Positions 61,024 to 64,000 of a DNA stretch of 64,000 nucleotides are shown here, piece by piece. The translations under genes were made by a program, and so were the position numbers. The notes below the pieces were generated by a model that was given only the letters and a program-made list of their open reading frames with translations, ran no database searches and was not told the origin of the DNA. Source of the stretch: JAWVFM01 sp963771655. GTDB taxonomy: Bacteria > Actinomycetota > Thermoleophilia > Solirubrobacterales > 70-9. The DNA lies in the NCBI GenBank assembly GCA_963771655.1, contig CAVYUG010000018.1, positions 102,604 through 166,603 of the forward strand, read 5' to 3'. Positions within the stretch are counted from its first letter, which is position 1; each line of letters begins with the position of its first letter.

Positions 61024-62472
61024 TCAGCTGAGGTTGAAGGTGAGGACGACCTTCGACTGCGCGCCGTCGCCCTGCTGCGAGTCGGTGGGTGCATCCAGGT
61101 CGGAGGTGGTGCCAGGGATATGCATAGCTGCCCCCGCCCCCACCGCCGCCCTTCTGTGTCGTCTTGTGCGCATCCTCGCATCCGCCGCCGCCCGCCGCCG
61201 CCGCCGTAGCCCCCGCCGCCCCCGCCGCCGCCACCCTCGCCGCCTGCACCGACGTTCCAGCCGGACGCAGCGGGGTCGACGGCGTCGACGTTCACCCACT
61301 CGGTGGACGAGCCCTGCGAGTTCCCGGCGCCGCCGTAGCCGCCGAGTCCGTTCAGGCCGGGATCCGCGGCACCTCCACCGCTTGCGCCACCGGAGCCGTC
61401 GGTGGCCCCTTCACCCGGATCGGGACCCGTCCCGCTCCCGCCATCCCCGCCCAGGGAGCCTGGGAACACGACGCCCCCGGCACCACCGCGGCCGGTGTCG
61501 GTGCTCCCGCACGACTGCCCGCCGCCGCCGGAGCCGCCGGCGACGACGAGCAGGCGGCCGCTGGTCAAGTCGTTCAAATTCATCTGGGAGATCGCCTGCG
61601 TCCCGACGATCGTCGAGGCGCCGCCCTGCCCGGATTAGTTGGCGTGCTCTGGAGCCGCTGGCGCCGACGTAGAGGTAGAGCTGCTTACCCGTCAGCGGAG
61701 CCGACCGAAGAAATGGTCATCGCGTAGCCGGCGTAGCCGCCGAACGCTCCGGCGGTGCCGCCCGAGCTCGCGCCCTTTGCCCCTCGACCCCCCAGGCCTG
61801 GATCCAGACCGGGGTCGACGAGTCGAGCCGCGGATAGGCGGCTTCGAGCTCGTTCACCATTGTGTCGAAGGAGAGCTTGGTCGAGCTGGTGTAGGTGCAG
61901 GTGAGGTAGGGCAGGCCCGGCTGGCAGCCCGCAGGCAGCTCGTAGCCCGCATCGTCGATGAAGAGCGAGGCTGCCGTGAAGTGCCGAGGGACGTGATCGT
62001 CACGTTGCCGCTCGAGGTGGGAGAGGTTCCCGGTCGCCCTGTGGAGGAGCTTCGCCGGATAGCGGACGGTCCTCGTCGTTTTCTTGTAGTGGGGGGCGCC
62101 GAGCTTGAGGACGACGGTGTCCTCGTCGTCCGCGGCGTTGAGCAGGGTGAGGGCGGCGTTGGGCGGAACCTCCTCGAAGCCGAATCCTTCCCAGTCGTGG
62201 ACGAAGCGTCCGACCGGGATCTGCCCCGTCCTCCGTGCCGGTCGATCGTCGAACCACACGACCTGGGGGGCGACGCCGCGCAGCTTCAGGGCGAGGTGGT
62301 GCTTTCCCTTCACCGGCATCAACGTGCCCCGCTCCGCGGTCTGGGTCATGAGCCGGCCGAGGTCCTGCGTTCCCGACGAGCCGGGCTGCTGGGCCATGGC
62401 GGCGGTCGCGCCCGCCGTGGCGAGCCCGAGCGTGAGGAGCACGCTGACGAGGCCGCGGGTCACACCACCCAT
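61024..62472 (-). pseudogene. Secreted glycine-rich protein, broken by several frameshifts
   Basis: Reading from ATG 62472 there is a signal peptide (LVSVLLTLGLATAGATAAMAQ), a 200-residue unrecognised domain and TPVWIQAWG. Then the natural continuation is spread over several frames: GAKGASSGGTAGAFGGYAGY, GKQLYLYVGASGS, GGASTIVGTQAISQMNLNDL, a long GGxG-rich tract (about 61170-61500) and the end DSQQGDGAQSKVVLTFNLS. At least four shifts (near 61790, 61695, 61640 and 61170) are needed. The intact protein would have about 480 residues. Glycine-rich runs favour sequencing error, but decay is possible. Confidence 0.65.
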
Positions 62473-62951
62473 TATCGGCGCCCGTCGGACGGCCTTTAGC
62501 CGTGTCGGGGACACCCGGGTGATCGCTTCCGGTTCGCGCGAGGCTCTCGCGCAAACTGCTGCGTCGCGGCCCTGCCTGGAACGTCATCGCGCCGCGCGGG
62601 CGGCGCATCCTGGCGCTCGCGCTGCCAGGCGCTCGCACCGGTGCGGTCGATGGCTTCCTCGAGCTCCTAGAGGGTTTCGCTGCGGCCCATCCGACGCTCC
62701 AGGTACCGGCCCGGGCTCGATGGCACAGCCCGAGGAGCAGTAGCTATCGCATGTCGCGCCAAGCAGAAGCGGCGCTCGCCTGCCGCTTGACCGACCGTTT
62801 GAGAGTCGGGACCGCGGGACTTGAGCCCCCGGCCTTTCGCCCCCGACCGAAGGCAGTTGGCGCTGATGCGTTCCCGAGTGTCCCCACTTTCCACGCGAGG
62901 GGGCAGCACATCGAGGAGGTCGTCGAGTTCTTCGGCGACAAGTGCTGCTGG

Positions 62952-63751
62952 CTAGCCATCGAACGGCGCGTGCCGGAGCTGTAGCCCGAACGCGGCGTAC
63001 CGGTAAAGCCAGCCAACCCGCCCCCGCGGCATCGCCCGCATGTGGGCGCGGCAGAGCCCGTCCCACTCGGCCTTGAACTCGTGTCGAGGGTGGCGCTCGA
63101 GGACCGCCGCCTTCGCCTCGGGCTCGATCTCCCACAGCCGCATGCCGAGCACGTCGAGCGCCGCGGCGGCGTTCATTAGGTGGGCCTCGGCCCTCCGCTC
63201 GCGCGCGACCGCCGGGTTGAGGTGCAGGGCGATTGCCTCCTCCGCGGCGCGCCGCCGCGCCTATCGTCGAGCGGTGGGTGTAGCGCGCGCACGGCGAGGA
63301 TGCTGTCGAGCGTAAAGCAGCAGTCGTGGCCCTCGGCCGCCGCGACCGGCATCCCCGCGTCGTGGAACAGCGCGGCGACGTAGAACAGCTCCTCGTCGAA
63401 CGTGATCCCGGCCTGCGCGGCGAGGATCGCGCCCCAGAGGTAGCAGCGGTGCGAGTGGTTCGCCACCGACGTCGGCAACCCGCCGCACACCTCCTCGGCC
63501 TCCCGAGCCGCCGCGCTGTCCGGGATGCAGACGTCGCGCGGGTCAAGCCGCCCGACCCGGTCTCCCGATCTGCCGAGCCGGCGCGCGAGCAGCACCGCCT
63601 GGGACCGCACGGCGAGCGCAATCAGCTCGAGCTGCTCACGCCGGCTGAGCCGCCCGCGGGTCCGCTCGAGCCATGCGACGCTGCCGATCTCAGCTATCGA
63701 GTGCGAAGAGTACGCGCGCGTATCGCCGACGGCGCGGCGGCCCGCCGCCAC
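62952..63751 (-). pseudogene. HD-domain phosphohydrolase-like protein, frameshifted
   Basis: The first frame, from GTG 63751, has RRAVGDTRAYSSHSIAEIG, then NHSHRCYLWGAILAAQ and the metal-binding HD pair in YVAALFHDAGMPVAAAEGHD. It leaves the family at about 63255, and the C-terminal part continues in another frame (AIALHLNPAVARERRAEAHL, then ALDVLGMRLWEIEP and a final RYAAFGLQLRHAPFDG). One indel explains it. Joined, it would be about 265 residues. HD proteins hydrolyse phosphate esters, often nucleotides; the substrate here is unknown. The stretch 62473-62951 upstream of its end holds no gene that I can support. Confidence 0.65.
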
Positions 63752-63773
63752 GCCGTGACTCAGCTTTCGTCTG

Positions 63774-64000
63774 TTAGGAAGCCGAGGCCGTGGCCGGAAC
63801 ACCGGGAGCAGGCTCAGTTGTCCGCACGCCGGTGACTAGGAGCCCGATGCCGAAAACCAGGAGCCCGAGCTCGCCGACGATTCCCATCGCTGACTCAAAG
63901 CCACTCTCGAAACCGGCGTAGGCGACCGCGACCCCATAGGTCACGAAGGCGAGGCCGCTGATCGTGCCCACCCAGCCGAGCCAGCGCGCGGCGATCTGGC
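63774..64000 (-). CDS. Membrane protein, partial (runs off the right edge)
   Basis: The visible C-terminal 75 residues contain two hydrophobic helices (LGWVGTISGLAFVTYGVAV and GIVGELGLLVFGIGLLVTG) and a Pro/Ala-rich tail. The frame is open through the right edge (QIAARWLGW before the first GTG at 63971), so the gene probably starts outside the window. The pattern resembles small multi-pass membrane proteins of the DUF4386 type, but this is not certain. Confidence 0.5.
   Translation of the reverse strand, partial: QIAARWLGWVGTISGLAFVTYGVAVAYAGFESGFESAMGIVGELGLLVFGIGLLVTGVRTTEPAPGVPATASAS

Noticed and set aside
62795..62885. tRNA-like stretch (GGGACTTGAGCCCCC resembles a T-arm on the minus strand)
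   Set aside because: The stem has mismatches and no acceptor, D or anticodon arm can be formed around it; at most a relic, and not the missing half of the tRNA-Arg because it is on the other strand.

Overview
The window is 64 kb of very GC-rich DNA with GTG/TTG starts, many 1-4 nt gene overlaps, an A2-type (YS-motif) haem-copper oxidase, SigG-type sigma factors, DUF559 proteins and Thr/Pro/Gly-rich lipoproteins. Together these suggest an actinobacterium of the Thermoleophilia (Solirubrobacterales/Gaiellales-like). This placement is inference; there is no rRNA gene in view.

Left part (1-12.7 kb): a glpD end, an atypical Rho-like gene, a HIT protein, an enoyl-CoA hydratase-family protein, infA, a DUF559/AbiEi-like protein flanked by near-identical 26-bp direct repeats, an MGH1/GH63-like glycosidase, a DrrA/DrrB-type ABC exporter, and small secreted or zinc-ribbon proteins next to a glycosyltransferase. 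Respiratory part (12.7-24.2 kb): a normal cytochrome c oxidase operon (subunit II, subunit I, a USP-like protein, subunit III), a second USP-like membrane protein, a dihaem cytochrome c lipoprotein, a CBS protein, and a minus-strand operon. That operon encodes subunit II-like and subunit I-like proteins, haem O synthase (ctaB), a 37-residue membrane peptide not listed by length-limited ORF finding, and a subunit IV-like protein. In the subunit I-like protein all six haem/CuB histidines are replaced; in the subunit II-like protein both CuA cysteines and one CuA histidine are replaced. This metal-less oxidase pair is the most unusual feature of the window.

Middle (24.2-43.4 kb): PAP2 enzyme, flippase-like protein, thioredoxin reductase (frameshifted), MBL-fold hydrolase, DMT exporter, a fatty-acid degradation cluster (class IV aminotransferase, acyl-CoA dehydrogenase, frameshifted 3-hydroxyacyl-CoA dehydrogenase, thiolase), a GH113-like glycosidase, Nudix, MFS, SDR, OsmC, cobalamin adenosyltransferase, DUF1015, amidotransferase and NYN proteins. 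Right (43.4-64 kb): a five-gene operon (permease, glutamine-synthetase-like ligase, C26 amidase, aldehyde dehydrogenase, SDR) that fits gamma-glutamylated amino-alcohol (ethanolamine) catabolism, with a FadR-type regulator. Then come a NarL/NarX-type two-component system with a clear intrinsic terminator, a DHA2 exporter, DNA-glycosylase-like, VOC, SigG and DUF5519 genes, a GH5 enzyme, tRNA-Pro, an AhpD-like protein, and a degenerate end with a truncated tRNA-Arg and broken genes.

Four copies of one 46-bp element, each with 10-bp inverted ends (CGAACGTCCC/GGGACGTTCG) and a GGCTATAG-like centre, lie at gene borders at 6.9, 10.4, 28.6 and 30.9 kb. At least four genes carry reading-frame breaks (trxB, 3-hydroxyacyl-CoA dehydrogenase, a glycine-rich secreted protein and an HD protein); base-level assembly error and real decay cannot be told apart from this sequence alone.
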